NCBI GenBank assembly: GCA_024230435.1
Contig: JAAERL010001045.1
Span: 62,001 to 126,000, forward strand
Length of the DNA stretch: 64,000 nucleotides
Reading direction: 5' to 3'
Source: Desulfobacteraceae bacterium
GTDB lineage: Bacteria > Desulfobacterota > Desulfobacteria > Desulfobacterales > Desulfosarcinaceae
Below the pieces are notes generated by a model that was not told the origin of the DNA, did not search any database, and saw nothing but the letters and a program-made list of their open reading frames with translations. The translations under genes were made by a program, and so were the position numbers. Below, one piece after another: positions 28,374-36,938 of this stretch (within the stretch, counting starts at the first letter, position 1; each line of letters opens with the position of its first letter).

Positions 28374-28538
28374 TTAGGCGATTGGCGGAAAAGAATATAC
28401 CAGATTGAGCAGGATTTTTTTTCGTATTCAAGGCGTGCCAAAGTTTGCATACTTAACGTATTCGGGCTTTGGCATAGCGCAGAAGACGGGAAAAAAGACA
28501 TACAAGATGGTATATTCTTTAACTGTAAATCGCCTTAG
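28374..28538 (+). repeat. PAL1 repeat, reference full copy upstream of metK
   Basis: Reference copy, 165 bp. It is a nested palindrome. Outer ends TTAGGCGATTGGCGG and TGTAAATCGCCTTA pair; then AAGAATATACCAGATTG with ACAAGATGGTATATTCTT; then TTTTTTTTCGTATTC with GAAGACGGGAAAAAAG; the inner loop is closed by CCAAAGTTTGCATAC / GTATTCGGGCTTTGG. T-rich tracts precede and A-rich tracts follow the core on both strands, so it is not an ordinary terminator. No coding capacity. Other copies are at 521, 7168, 17108, 28217, 35138, 38204, 41441, 48371, 50186, 56187 and 58250. Confidence 0.9.
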
Positions 28539-28550
28539 CAGATAGTCTTT

Positions 28551-28572
28551 GTTCAACGTTGGTTCAAACGTT
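28551..28572 (+). promoter_or_regulatory. Direct repeat in the metK leader, possible operator
   Basis: GTTCAACGTT (28551-28560) is repeated as GTTCAAACGTT (28562-28572), 11 bp apart, just upstream of a TATATTTTAAA -10-like sequence (about 28584) and 45 bp before metK. A regulator of the SAM cycle binding here is possible. No SAM or SAH riboswitch pattern was recognised. Confidence 0.35.
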
Positions 28573-28616
28573 AGGAACTTCGCTATATTTTAAACCTTAT
28601 TACACAGGAGAAGTGA

Positions 28617-29786
28617 ATGAATTCTGAACATTTTCTTTTTACATCTGAATCCGTAACGGAGGGTCACCCGGACAAAGTGGCGGATGCTATCTCGGATTCT
28701 GTTTTAGATGCCATTTTGGAACATGATAAAGCCTGCCGGGTAGCTTGCGAAACCATGGTAACCACCGGATTGGCTTTTATTGCCGGGGAAATTACCACTA
28801 ACTGTTACGTTGATATGCCTGAAATTGTGCGGCAAACCATACGTGATATCGGATACAGCTCATCACATATGGGTTTCGACTGGCAAACATGTTCCGTAAT
28901 TACCAGCATAGATCGGCAATCACCTGACATTTCCCAGGGAGTTGATGTTGGCAAAGGATTGTTCAAGGATCAAGGCGCTGGTGATCAGGGATTGATGTTC
29001 GGTTTCGCCACCGATGAAACTCCTGAACTGATGCCCATGCCAATTATGTATGCCCATAAATTAACCAAAAGACTATCCAAAGTGCGAAAAAATAACGCCC
29101 TGGATTTTCTCAGGCCAGATGGTAAGTCCCAGGTCACCATTGAGTACGAAAACGGCGCGCCGTTGCGAGTGGATACGGTAGTCGTATCAACACAGCACAA
29201 ACCGGATGTGACCTATAATGATTTAAAGGAAGCAGTTGTTGAAGAAGTCATCAAAAAGGTTATTCCCCGGGATATGATTGATGGTGATACCCGCTATTTT
29301 ATCAATCCCACCGGCCGGTTTGTCGTCGGCGGCCCAATGGGGGACTGCGGCCTCACCGGCCGTAAAATTATCGTTGACACCTATGGCGGACAAGGCAGTC
29401 ATGGCGGCGGCTGTTTTTCAGGCAAAGATCCTTCAAAAGTAGATCGCAGCGCTTCTTACATGGGCCGTTACGTGGCTAAAAATCTGGTAGCAGCAGGTTT
29501 GGCGAAAAAATGTGAAATACAGATTGCCTATGCCATCGGTGTTGCCGAGCCAGTATCGGTAACGGTCGATTTTATGGGCACCGGCAAAGTTTCCGAATCT
29601 ATTGCCCGAAAGATTATAACGCAAGTATTTGACTTAAGACCGTCGGCAATTATCGAACACCTTGATTTGTTGCGCCCAATTTATAAAAAAACATCAGCTT
29701 ACGGACATTTCGGCCGTAATGATCAGGATTTTTCTTGGGAAAAAACTAATAAGGCCGATACAATTCGTGAGATGGCGGGAATTTAA
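28617..29786 (+). CDS. metK: S-adenosylmethionine synthetase
   Basis: MetK (389 aa) makes SAM from methionine and ATP. All signatures are present: [16 protein letters not shown] at the start (catalytic His and metal Asp), [10 protein letters not shown], and the P-loop-like [25 protein letters not shown] precedes the ATG. It is followed after 17 nt by ahcY, so synthesis of SAM and removal of SAH are co-expressed. Confidence 0.98.
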   Translation: MNSEHFLFTSESVTEGHPDKVADAISDSVLDAILEHDKACRVACETMVTTGLAFIAGEITTNCYVDMPEIVRQTIRDIGYSSSHMGFDWQTCSVITSIDRQSPDISQGVDVGKGLFKDQGAGDQGLMFGFATDETPELMPMPIMYAHKLTKRLSKVRKNNALDFLRPDGKSQVTIEYENGAPLRVDTVVVSTQHKPDVTYNDLKEAVVEEVIKKVIPRDMIDGDTRYFINPTGRFVVGGPMGDCGLTGRKIIVDTYGGQGSHGGGCFSGKDPSKVDRSASYMGRYVAKNLVAAGLAKKCEIQIAYAIGVAEPVSVTVDFMGTGKVSESIARKIITQVFDLRPSAIIEHLDLLRPIYKKTSAYGHFGRNDQDFSWEKTNKADTIREMAGI

Positions 29787-29803
29787 GATTAATGGAGGTT
29801 AGG

Positions 29804-31258
29804 ATGGGAATTGCGCAAAGCAAACAAAATCAAAACGGTATCACCGAAGTTGATCCCAAACTGTCATATAAGGTCGCTGACTTGTCTCTTGCCCGGTTGG
29901 GGCACAAAGAAATGGCGTTGTCTGAAAACGAAATGCCAGGTTTGATGGCGGTTAGAGAAAAATATGGCGCTTCAAAGCCATTGAATGGAATGAAAGTTAT
30001 GGGAAGTTTGCACATGACGATTCAAACCGCCATGCTAATTGATACACTCAAAGAGTTGGGCGCGGATATTCGCTGGGCATCATGTAATATTTTCAGCACC
30101 CAGGATCATGCGGCGGCGGCCATCGCTGAAAAAGGATCCGCCGCAGTGTTCGCTTGGAAGGGTGAAACGCTGGAGCAGTATTGGTGGTGTACGGAGCAGG
30201 CGCTGATTTGGCCAGACGGAAGCGGTCCTGATCTGATTGTTGACGATGGCGGAGACGCAACTATCTTTATCCATCAAGGGGTTGCTGTGGAAAATGATCC
30301 TTCGCTGCTTGAAAAAACGTATGACAGCGAAGATATGGTCTGTCTTATTGACCGTTTGAAAATAAGCCATGGTCGCGATCCGGGCTTCTGGCAACGCATT
30401 GCAGAAGGTGTGCGCGGGGTTTCGGAAGAGACTACAACGGGCGTGCACCGTCTGTACCAATTGCAAAAAGACAACAAGCTTCTGTTTCCGGCTTTTAACG
30501 TCAATGACTCTGTGACAAAATCCAAATTCGACAATCTTTACGGATGCCGTGAATCACTTGCAGACGGAATTAAAAGGGCAACAGATGTTATGGTGGCCGG
30601 CAAAATTGTCGTTATCTGCGGCTATGGTGATGTCGGCAAAGGCTGCGCCCAATCCATGAGAGGCTATGGCGCAAGAGTTTTAGTTGCCGAGATCGATCCG
30701 ATCTGCGCCTTGCAGGCAGCCATGGAAGGCTACCAGGTGCTTACCATGGAAGAGGCCGCACCCATTGGTGATATTTTTATTACAGCCACGGGTTGTTACC
30801 ATGTCATCCGGGGCGAGCACATGGAACAGATGAAGCATGAGGCAATTATATGCAATATCGGCCATTTTGACAGTGAAATTGAAATGCGTTACCTGGAAAG
30901 CAAGCCGAACCATAAAAGGGAAACCATCAAAGCCCAGGTGGATCGCTGGACGTTGACCTCGGGCCGCGCCCTTATAGTGCTTGCCGAGGGCCGCCTGGTC
31001 AATCTTGGCTGTGCAACGGGCCATCCGAGCTTTGTAATGAGTAACAGTTTTACAAACCAGTGCCTCGCTCAAATCGCTCTGGCCGCAAATCCACATGATA
31101 AAAAAGTATATACTTTACCCAAACAACTTGACGAGGAAGTGGCCCGGCTGCATTTAAGCCGTTTGGACGCCAAACTGACGAAATTGACCAAAGAACAAGC
31201 GGATTATTTGGGGATTCCCGTTGAAGGGCCTTTTAAACCCGAGCATTATCGCTATTAA
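29804..31258 (+). CDS. ahcY: Adenosylhomocysteinase
   Basis: S-adenosylhomocysteine hydrolase (484 aa) splits SAH into adenosine and homocysteine. Visible motifs: the N-terminal [33 protein letters not shown], catalytic [16 protein letters not shown]-binding [16 protein letters not shown], and the C-terminal KPEHYRY. An upstream ATG at 29792 lies before the ribosome binding site GGAGG (29794-29798), so ATG 29804 is the likely start. Confidence 0.98.
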   Translation: MGIAQSKQNQNGITEVDPKLSYKVADLSLARLGHKEMALSENEMPGLMAVREKYGASKPLNGMKVMGSLHMTIQTAMLIDTLKELGADIRWASCNIFSTQDHAAAAIAEKGSAAVFAWKGETLEQYWWCTEQALIWPDGSGPDLIVDDGGDATIFIHQGVAVENDPSLLEKTYDSEDMVCLIDRLKISHGRDPGFWQRIAEGVRGVSEETTTGVHRLYQLQKDNKLLFPAFNVNDSVTKSKFDNLYGCRESLADGIKRATDVMVAGKIVVICGYGDVGKGCAQSMRGYGARVLVAEIDPICALQAAMEGYQVLTMEEAAPIGDIFITATGCYHVIRGEHMEQMKHEAIICNIGHFDSEIEMRYLESKPNHKRETIKAQVDRWTLTSGRALIVLAEGRLVNLGCATGHPSFVMSNSFTNQCLAQIALAANPHDKKVYTLPKQLDEEVARLHLSRLDAKLTKLTKEQADYLGIPVEGPFKPEHYRY

Positions 31259-31269
31259 TCAATAAACGA

Positions 31270-31298
31270 ATGGGGATTGAATAGTATCCCCATTTTTA
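31270..31298 (+). terminator. Intrinsic terminator after ahcY
   Basis: ATGGGGAT (31270-31277) pairs with ATCCCCAT (31286-31293) around an 8-nt loop, followed by TTTTAG. It lies 11 bp past the ahcY stop. Confidence 0.88.
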
Positions 31299-31340
31299 GT
31301 CATAACTTTTTCGCTAAATTTTCTATTTCTCAAACAAGCT

Positions 31341-31718
31341 CTAAGGGGTGCGCTGATCCGTAATCTGAGCAATACGATCAATCCCTTCCTTGACAATTTT
31401 GTGCTCTTTCGGACTGTTAGCCATGGACTTGGCATGCTCGAGATTTTTCATGCTATCTTTGATTTCTCCTTTATAAGCCAGCGCAATAGCCAATCCAACA
31501 TAGGCGGAAAGATAATTGGGGTCGAGATCCATGGCACGCCTGAATTCACGGCAGGCGTGATCAATCTTGCCGCGATCAAGCAAATTGTGTCCATTGGAAA
31601 CATGCTGTAACGGGGAATCCAGACTCTGCCGCAAGCGAACGGTATCGGGTCCGCAAGCAGTCATAATCAATAGTGTAATCAATGATAACACCACTAACTT
31701 TATTCTATACATTACCAT
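31341..31718 (-). CDS. Small TPR lipoprotein
   Basis: A 125-residue lipoprotein: hydrophobic signal with lipobox LIMTAC (Cys about residue 22), then two tetratricopeptide-like repeats (GHNLLDRGKIDHACREFRRA and AYVGLAIALAYKGEIKDSMK). TPR lipoproteins are usually scaffolds in envelope complexes; partner unknown. ATG 31712 is an equally possible start. It converges on ahcY. Confidence 0.83.
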   Translation of the reverse strand: MVMYRIKLVVLSLITLLIMTACGPDTVRLRQSLDSPLQHVSNGHNLLDRGKIDHACREFRRAMDLDPNYLSAYVGLAIALAYKGEIKDSMKNLEHAKSMANSPKEHKIVKEGIDRIAQITDQRTP

Positions 31719-32307
31719 ACCTTTAATTCGATAATCAGGGCCGTGTGAGATGCAAACGTCAATTCAGTATAGAAGCTTGATAAAAGATAACAAGTTTTTT
31801 TTATCGCGAAAGAAGGAACCAAATATCATTTGATCTTCTGTTTTAGATAGTTAGCATAACCATGTTGACCACGAGCATAACTATATTGTAAGAATAATGG
31901 GAAGTCAACTTGTCCTATCGATGCTGCTATTGGTTTTGCGGGAAACAGGAATCGGAAAACTGATTCTTGCTTTTGAACAAAAAACAAGCGGCGCATTCTC
32001 CACCTTATAAGCGTAGCGTTAGCCGCTGTTCTGATTTTCGATATATTGCTTAATTATCGATAATATTATATTACTTGTCTTAATCAAAGTCGGGCGGCAA
32101 CCGTCCGAGGTGTGGAGATGGCGGGTAGCCGCCTCTATGAAGCACGAAATCGCCACCATGTGAAACATGGTGGCCTGTAGTTCATAATTTATTCGAGATC
32201 AAGGCGTGCGATAAATTTCACCGCCGGCATCGTAATTGATATGCCCGAGGGGTGATATTGCGAGGATAAATTATTGAGCACAGCTTAAGATATCGGGCGA
32301 ATTTGCA
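31719..32307. other. Non-coding stretch with decayed repeats
   Basis: No gene supported. At 31971-32035 there is a small palindromic unit with arms AAGCGGC and GCCGCT, preceded by TTTTGAACAAAAAACAAGCG. The same unit recurs split around a PAL1 copy at 38164-38430. At 32189-32218 the words ATTTATTCGAGATCAAGGCG and TGCGATAAAT repeat those at 24151. The remainder is featureless. Confidence 0.45.
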
Positions 32308-32485
32308 ATTTATGGATGGGCGCAATAAGTAATGTGAATTTAATAAAATTAGCACTATTGTTTGTTTTTTGGTCCGTCTGCGGTGTTGCGTAGCAGACCG
32401 GGTATGCAAAGTATGCAACCAGTTACGCGCCTTGCAGACGAACCCGGATCCCCAGCGCGGTTTTCGCCCATTGTATTAAATTCTC
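32308..32485 (-). repeat. Palindromic block upstream of mlaE, PAL1-like layout
   Basis: Ends AATTTATGGATGGGCGCAAT and TTTTCGCCCATTGTATTAAA (imperfect inverted repeats) enclose CCGTCTGCGGTGTTGCGTAG, GGTATGCAAAGTATGCAACC and GCGCCTTGCAGACG. The inner arms CGTCTGC/GCAGACG and the GTATGCAAA word recall the layout of PAL1, but outer ends differ and match the inverted repeat at 12501. It could be a diverged relative. Confidence 0.45.
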
Positions 32486-32507
32486 ATTCCTGAGAGAACA
32501 ACTTTTT

Positions 32508-33284
32508 ATGGAACGGGTCATTGGCTATATCGGCCGCAAAGCCATACATTCAATTAACCACATACTTGATCTTTTCGCCTTCACTTATCGGATTTTGCGT
32601 GTTGTGGTATCAAATCCTATGGGCGGCAGGGTGTTGGTCGGCAGGATTACCGTTCAACAGCTTTATTTTACTGCAGTTCAAGCATTGCCGGTCATTATAC
32701 CCATTGCTCTGCTGATTGGGACCATGGTGATCATTCAATTTGCCAGAATTTCCGGTCAGTACAACTTCGGCCGCATATCCGTTCTTCTTATTGTAAGGGA
32801 GCTTGGCCCAATTATAACCGCCTTGCTGGTGATTTTAAGAACTGCTACAGCGGTGACCATTGAAATAAGCTATATGCGTGTGCTCAATGAACTTGAGGCG
32901 CTTGAAATTGGCGGGATGGACCCTATACGCCTTGTGTGTCATCCCAGGCTGGTAGGTATCACCGCCGCGATGATCTGTCTTTTTATCGTATTTGATTTGG
33001 TCTCAATTTTAGGCGGCTACGCTATTGTCTGGTTGGCAACCTATATCCCGATGGGTAATTATTTGCATCAGATTGCAAACTCGATTACCATTTCAGATAT
33101 CTTTGTCGGTGTAATTAAAGCCATTGTTTTCGGCGTTGCTATAACGGTAACCTGTCTTTATCGCGGATTTGAATCAAAGTACCAGATGACCGAGGTCCCG
33201 GTGGCCACTTCACAATCCGCCATTGAGTGTTTTTTTTATTGTTTGGTTTTAAATGTTTTTATTTCTGTAATATTTTATCTTTAG
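32508..33284 (+). CDS. mlaE: MlaE-family ABC lipid-transport permease
   Basis: A 258-residue MlaE/YrbE permease of a phospholipid transport system between inner and outer membranes. The family segments are visible: an N-terminal amphipathic helix, TM helices near 55-80, 93-115, 150-175, 200-225 and 238-257, and the conserved coupling stretch RVLNELEALEIGGMDPIRLV. It is followed by an ABC-like gene (12 nt) and an mlaD-like gene, the expected partners, but mlaC and mlaB are not present here. Confidence 0.93.
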   Translation: MERVIGYIGRKAIHSINHILDLFAFTYRILRVVVSNPMGGRVLVGRITVQQLYFTAVQALPVIIPIALLIGTMVIIQFARISGQYNFGRISVLLIVRELGPIITALLVILRTATAVTIEISYMRVLNELEALEIGGMDPIRLVCHPRLVGITAAMICLFIVFDLVSILGGYAIVWLATYIPMGNYLHQIANSITISDIFVGVIKAIVFGVAITVTCLYRGFESKYQMTEVPVATSQSAIECFFYCLVLNVFISVIFYL

Positions 33285-33296
33285 AAGACGGATTAC

Positions 33297-33998
33297 GTGA
33301 TTTTTATCGAATTGTCAGATTATTCGCTTCCTCCCTTCGGAACCGGGGTCGGAATTAATGAATTTTATTTTAACATTAAAGATGGGGACGTTTGCGCTAT
33401 TGTGGCCGCCAATCCCGATGATGCCTGCACTTTTCTCAGGGCTTTGGCTATGCTGGTCAGCCCCATAAAAGGCAGCTACCGGTACAAGGGTGAATATCAA
33501 GATTTTAAAAATTATTCCAGATCGTTGCAAATCAAGAAAAAAATCGGATATATCGCACCAGACGCGGCCTTGATAAGCAACTTGACCATCAGGCAAAACC
33601 TACTGCTTAACCGGTTCTATCATGAAAACGATTTGCACATTCAAATTGATAAAAAAATGCGTTTTTTATGCGAAAGTTTTGATTTGTCAGACAAGTTGGA
33701 TCACCGTCCCGCCTCTTTAAATATTATGGAAATTCAGTCTGCTATTATCGTCAGGGAAATTTGTAAAGATCCTGAAGTTCTTTTACTCAACAGACCGGAA
33801 GATTTTATTGGTCACAGCAAGTTTGATTTTTTGACGGAGTCTTTTAATAGGTGGATCGGTCAAAAATTGCCAGTGGTTTTTATATCCTATGACCGGCGGT
33901 TGATCCGCAGATTCGCCAACCGCAAGATTTTGATCACTAATGGGACATTTGGCACTCTGGATATCAACCGTAATAACGGGACCAATAATGGGATATAG
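33297..33998 (+). CDS. MlaF-position ABC-fold protein with lost ATPase motifs
   Basis: A 233-residue protein in the place of the MlaF ATPase. Its framework matches an ABC domain, but the motifs are gone. Walker A is DVCAIVAANPDDACTFLRAL where GPNGAGKST is expected; the Lys is replaced. The signature region reads RPASLNIMEIQSAIIVREI instead of LSGGQ. Walker B is EVLLLNRPED instead of LLLDEPTSGLD. The H-loop is FISYDRRL, with Tyr for His. The reading frame is intact and tightly spaced, so it is a conserved gene product that probably cannot hydrolyse ATP, perhaps a structural or regulatory subunit with an ATPase supplied elsewhere. GTG start. Confidence 0.8.
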   Translation: MIFIELSDYSLPPFGTGVGINEFYFNIKDGDVCAIVAANPDDACTFLRALAMLVSPIKGSYRYKGEYQDFKNYSRSLQIKKKIGYIAPDAALISNLTIRQNLLLNRFYHENDLHIQIDKKMRFLCESFDLSDKLDHRPASLNIMEIQSAIIVREICKDPEVLLLNRPEDFIGHSKFDFLTESFNRWIGQKLPVVFISYDRRLIRRFANRKILITNGTFGTLDINRNNGTNNGI

Positions 33999-34046
33999 CA
34001 TGTAAGGGCTTTGATCCCTGAAGGGTGATTGGGAAATAAGTAATCA

Positions 34047-35090
34047 ATGGAAATGGAATTTACACGTTTAGAGAAAGTAGTCGGCACATTTATCGTCTGT
34101 GTGGTTATGCTGTCTGTGACAACACTTGTTATTATCGGCCGTGGAAAAGATTGGTTTGAGAACTATATCACTTACTATACAACGTTTAATGAGACCTATA
34201 ACATCCAGGAAAATGCAGCGGTTAAACTTTTTAAGGCCGATATCGGAAAAGTGATAAAAATTAACCTGGTTGAAAACAGGGTCCGTGTTAAATTGCTCAT
34301 CAAAGCTCAGTACGCTACCAGAATCCGGCAAAACGCCGTTGCAGTTGTGGAAAGCCCTACCTTTATCGGATCAGAATACATATCCATTATTCCAGGATCG
34401 CATAGTGAAGAAAAAATTGAGGCAGACGGCGAAATACCCTCCCGTGAAAAGCGTTCTTTCAACGATATTATGGCCGAGTTTGAAGTCGAAAAAACCGGCA
34501 AAATGGTCGTTAGAGCCATTCAGAATATTTCCGATGTAGCTGAACAGCTCAGCAACGATCAAGGACCTTTAGTAATCTCGCTGGCAAATATCAAAGAGAT
34601 CAGCACAAATATCCGGCAAATCACAGAAGACTTAAAAACCGGAAAAGGGCCTGTGGGAACCCTTCTGAAATCCGAACAGCTTTTACAGCAAATTATTTAT
34701 AATGTTGATCGAATGGGGGAAATTATACAAAATATTTACAATGCTACCTCCCAGGCTCCCGAAATTATGACTTTGGTGCAAAATAACCTGGAAAATTATA
34801 CTAAGACCGGAAATCTGGTTAGGCAAAGAGTTGATCAAACAGGGGTAATTATCTCTGATATACAAAAAGCGGCAAAGAACCTTACGGTGATTGCGGATAA
34901 CATTAAAGCAGGAAGCGGCAATATTCCCCGAATTACGACAACGTTCAGGGATGGCGTTCAGGAAATACGCGAAGGTGTAACCGAAATCAACAGAATCGTA
35001 AAGGCTCTGCAAGACAATATGTTCATCAAAAAAAAATTGAGACCCGACCCGGCGCCGGGTAATACTGATGCCGGCGCAAGATTGGAATAG
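34047..35090 (+). CDS. mlaD: MlaD-like MCE-domain lipid-binding protein
   Basis: A 347-residue protein with one N-terminal membrane helix (about 8-30), a single MCE domain (about 40-130; AAVKLFKADIGKVIKINLVE and AVAVVESPTFIGSEYISIIP) and a long helical tail (about 150-330) with repeated coiled-coil character. MlaD-type proteins form hexamers that take lipids from MlaE. The long tail suggests a tunnel-like assembly rather than a short MlaD. Third gene of the mlaE cluster. Confidence 0.9.
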   Translation: MEMEFTRLEKVVGTFIVCVVMLSVTTLVIIGRGKDWFENYITYYTTFNETYNIQENAAVKLFKADIGKVIKINLVENRVRVKLLIKAQYATRIRQNAVAVVESPTFIGSEYISIIPGSHSEEKIEADGEIPSREKRSFNDIMAEFEVEKTGKMVVRAIQNISDVAEQLSNDQGPLVISLANIKEISTNIRQITEDLKTGKGPVGTLLKSEQLLQQIIYNVDRMGEIIQNIYNATSQAPEIMTLVQNNLENYTKTGNLVRQRVDQTGVIISDIQKAAKNLTVIADNIKAGSGNIPRITTTFRDGVQEIREGVTEINRIVKALQDNMFIKKKLRPDPAPGNTDAGARLE

Positions 35091-35137
35091 CGGGCCTTGA
35101 TCGGCGGAAAACGGTATCTTTGCATTTTCCAAGACCA

Positions 35138-35164
35138 TTAAGACGATTGACACAAATCACCTAA
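35138..35164 (+). repeat. PAL1 repeat, minimal copy at nadK stop
   Basis: TTAAGACGATTGACACAAAT followed by CACCTAA: outer ends of PAL1 joined with no core. On the minus strand it supplies the nadK stop codon TAG (35161-35163) as TTAGGTGATT. It lies between converging mlaD and nadK. Confidence 0.65.
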
Positions 35165-36024
35165 GGTACCCGGCTGCCTCCCCACCGTAATTTGACCTTC
35201 AAGGCGTCGAAAAAATCGCGGTCCGGCAGGGTGATCAGATGAACCGGAATGTTGGCTTTGCGTACAATGATGGTATGGCGGCCATCAATCTCAAATCCCA
35301 CCTGGCCGTCAAAAGTCAGCATAATATCAGTGGATTGATCGGCAAGCTGGATTTTTATGACTGCTGTATCGGAAATGATTAAAGGCCTGTTGGTAAGCGT
35401 AAATGGACAAATCGGGGTAATCATGATGCCAGGGACCTGAGGATGAATAATCGGCCCGCCGGCCGCCAATGAATATGCCGTGGACCCTGTGGGTGTGGCC
35501 ACAATCAGACCATCTGACCTGTAATCGGTTAAATAGCCATTGTTTATATATGTTTTCATATGGGCAAGGCGGGCCAGCGCGCCTTTATTGATGACCACGT
35601 CATTTAGAACGCTTTCCTGGGCGATAAGTTTTTGATCATGCCACACTTGCACATTTAACCGCATCCTGGGCATGGTTTTCAGATTGCCATCGAGAACGTA
35701 ACCGGCCACTTTGTAAAGGTGCTCTTCGCTAGCCTCGGCCAAAAAACCGACTTCTCCGAATTTGATGCCCAGCAAAGGAATGGGTTTATCTCCTATCCAC
35801 CGGGCGGCGCTGAGCAATGTACCGTCTCCGCCAAGCATAAAAACACAATACAAATCCGGCGGGGCCGAAAAGCTGGGCCGATGGCCGGGTTCCACGGGCT
35901 GAGGCCCGTTATTGTTTGCACGTATAACTTTGTAGCCTTTTTGTATCAGCCAGTCTTCAAGTTCATCAGCTTTCTTGAGGACATTCGGATCGTTTTTAAC
36001 AACCAGTCCTATAGTTTTTGCCAA
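35161..36024 (-). CDS. nadK: NAD kinase
   Basis: NadK phosphorylates NAD to NADP. Motifs present: GGDGTLLSAARW (the GGDGT diphosphate-binding site), LNDVVINKG (NE/D motif) and DGLIVATPTGSTAYSLAAGG. The frame opens at 36060 with TTG, but a TTG at 36024 (MAKTIGLVVKN) has AAAAGGA at good spacing and gives a typical start, 287 aa. Its stop codon coincides with the end of a minimal PAL1 copy. Confidence 0.95.
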   Translation of the reverse strand: MAKTIGLVVKNDPNVLKKADELEDWLIQKGYKVIRANNNGPQPVEPGHRPSFSAPPDLYCVFMLGGDGTLLSAARWIGDKPIPLLGIKFGEVGFLAEASEEHLYKVAGYVLDGNLKTMPRMRLNVQVWHDQKLIAQESVLNDVVINKGALARLAHMKTYINNGYLTDYRSDGLIVATPTGSTAYSLAAGGPIIHPQVPGIMITPICPFTLTNRPLIISDTAVIKIQLADQSTDIMLTFDGQVGFEIDGRHTIIVRKANIPVHLITLPDRDFFDALKVKLRWGGSRVP

Positions 36025-36288
36025 CGTTTTTTCCTTTTCCAATTTAGGGTCATAAAACAACTATTACCATTGTTGCGGCAGATACTACACTCGGTCGCAT
36101 GATTGCATCAAGTATTTTTGTTTTTTAAAACTTAAAAAGCCTCTGATCAAGTGTCCATTGGCAAAAGCCCCCCCCCTAAAGCGAGGATAGATTTGATCTT
36201 GCCGCTTTTTCAACTTTTTGTTTGACCCATGTAAAGTGCATTTTGTAAATTGGTGAATCCAAGCAAATTTACCTAAATAGGATGGATA

Positions 36289-36921
36289 ATGGATAAAATA
36301 AAAAAAAATAGTGAACAGGATGGAGAAAAAGAAATTCAACAAGAAGTGGAAGCTTTACGAATCGGATCTAAAATGAGACGTTTACGGCAAAGAAGAAATC
36401 TTACACTCCAAAACGTGGCTGATCTTTCAGGGCTTTCCAAATCTCTTTTATCTCAAATTGAAAATAAAAACTCGGTTCCTCCCATTGCAACCCTGCTTCG
36501 TATTTCAAAGGCACTGGGCGTTTCCATCGGTTATTTTTTCAAAGAATCAAAAGCTGAGAATTTTATTTCCTATGTCCCGAAAAATAAACGTTACCGGGTC
36601 CAGGGCTTGCCGCATAATCGAACACAAGATCTTGGTTATTATTATCAGGCCCTGTCCCGGCCCATTGCCAATCAGCACATGGAGCCTTTTTGGATCGAAT
36701 TTAATCCCCGCAGCAAACAAGATGTTGAATTTTACCAGCATGTTGGGGAAGAATTCATTCATCTTCAGCAGGGCCGTCTCGAATTTCAGGCAGGCGAGCG
36801 CACAATCGTGATGGAACCGGGTGACAGCCTGTATTTTAATTCCAGCATTGCCCATGCCGCCCGCAGTCTAAATAATCAGAAAGCCAGCGCCATTGCAGTA
36901 ATTTATTCTCCGCATGATTGA
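36289..36921 (+). CDS. XRE-cupin transcriptional regulator
   Basis: A 210-residue regulator: helix-turn-helix of the XRE type (about 24-82; SKMRRLRQRRNLTLQNVADL then SGLSKSLLSQIENKNSVPP) and a C-terminal cupin_2 domain (about 130-207; EEFIHLQQGRLEFQAGERTI). This architecture is typical of regulators of amino acid or polyamine metabolism (PuuR-like). The ligand is not predictable. A run of nine C bases is present about 110 bp upstream. It converges on the ArgA-like gene. Confidence 0.9.
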   Translation: MDKIKKNSEQDGEKEIQQEVEALRIGSKMRRLRQRRNLTLQNVADLSGLSKSLLSQIENKNSVPPIATLLRISKALGVSIGYFFKESKAENFISYVPKNKRYRVQGLPHNRTQDLGYYYQALSRPIANQHMEPFWIEFNPRSKQDVEFYQHVGEEFIHLQQGRLEFQAGERTIVMEPGDSLYFNSSIAHAARSLNNQKASAIAVIYSPHD

Positions 36922-36938
36922 AAAAAAGCGTAACCGGT

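Noticed and set aside
28374-28538. PAL1 as an intrinsic terminator
   Set aside because: On both strands the T tract comes before the hairpin and pairs with the A tract, so there is no U run after a stem.
28374-28538. PAL1 copies as CRISPR or integron attC arrays
   Set aside because: Copies are isolated, far apart, and in both orientations; there are no regular spacers or attC core sites.
36168-36177. Poly-C tract upstream of the XRE regulator as a phase-variation switch
   Set aside because: Nine C bases lie outside any ORF and too far from an evident promoter to argue for switching.
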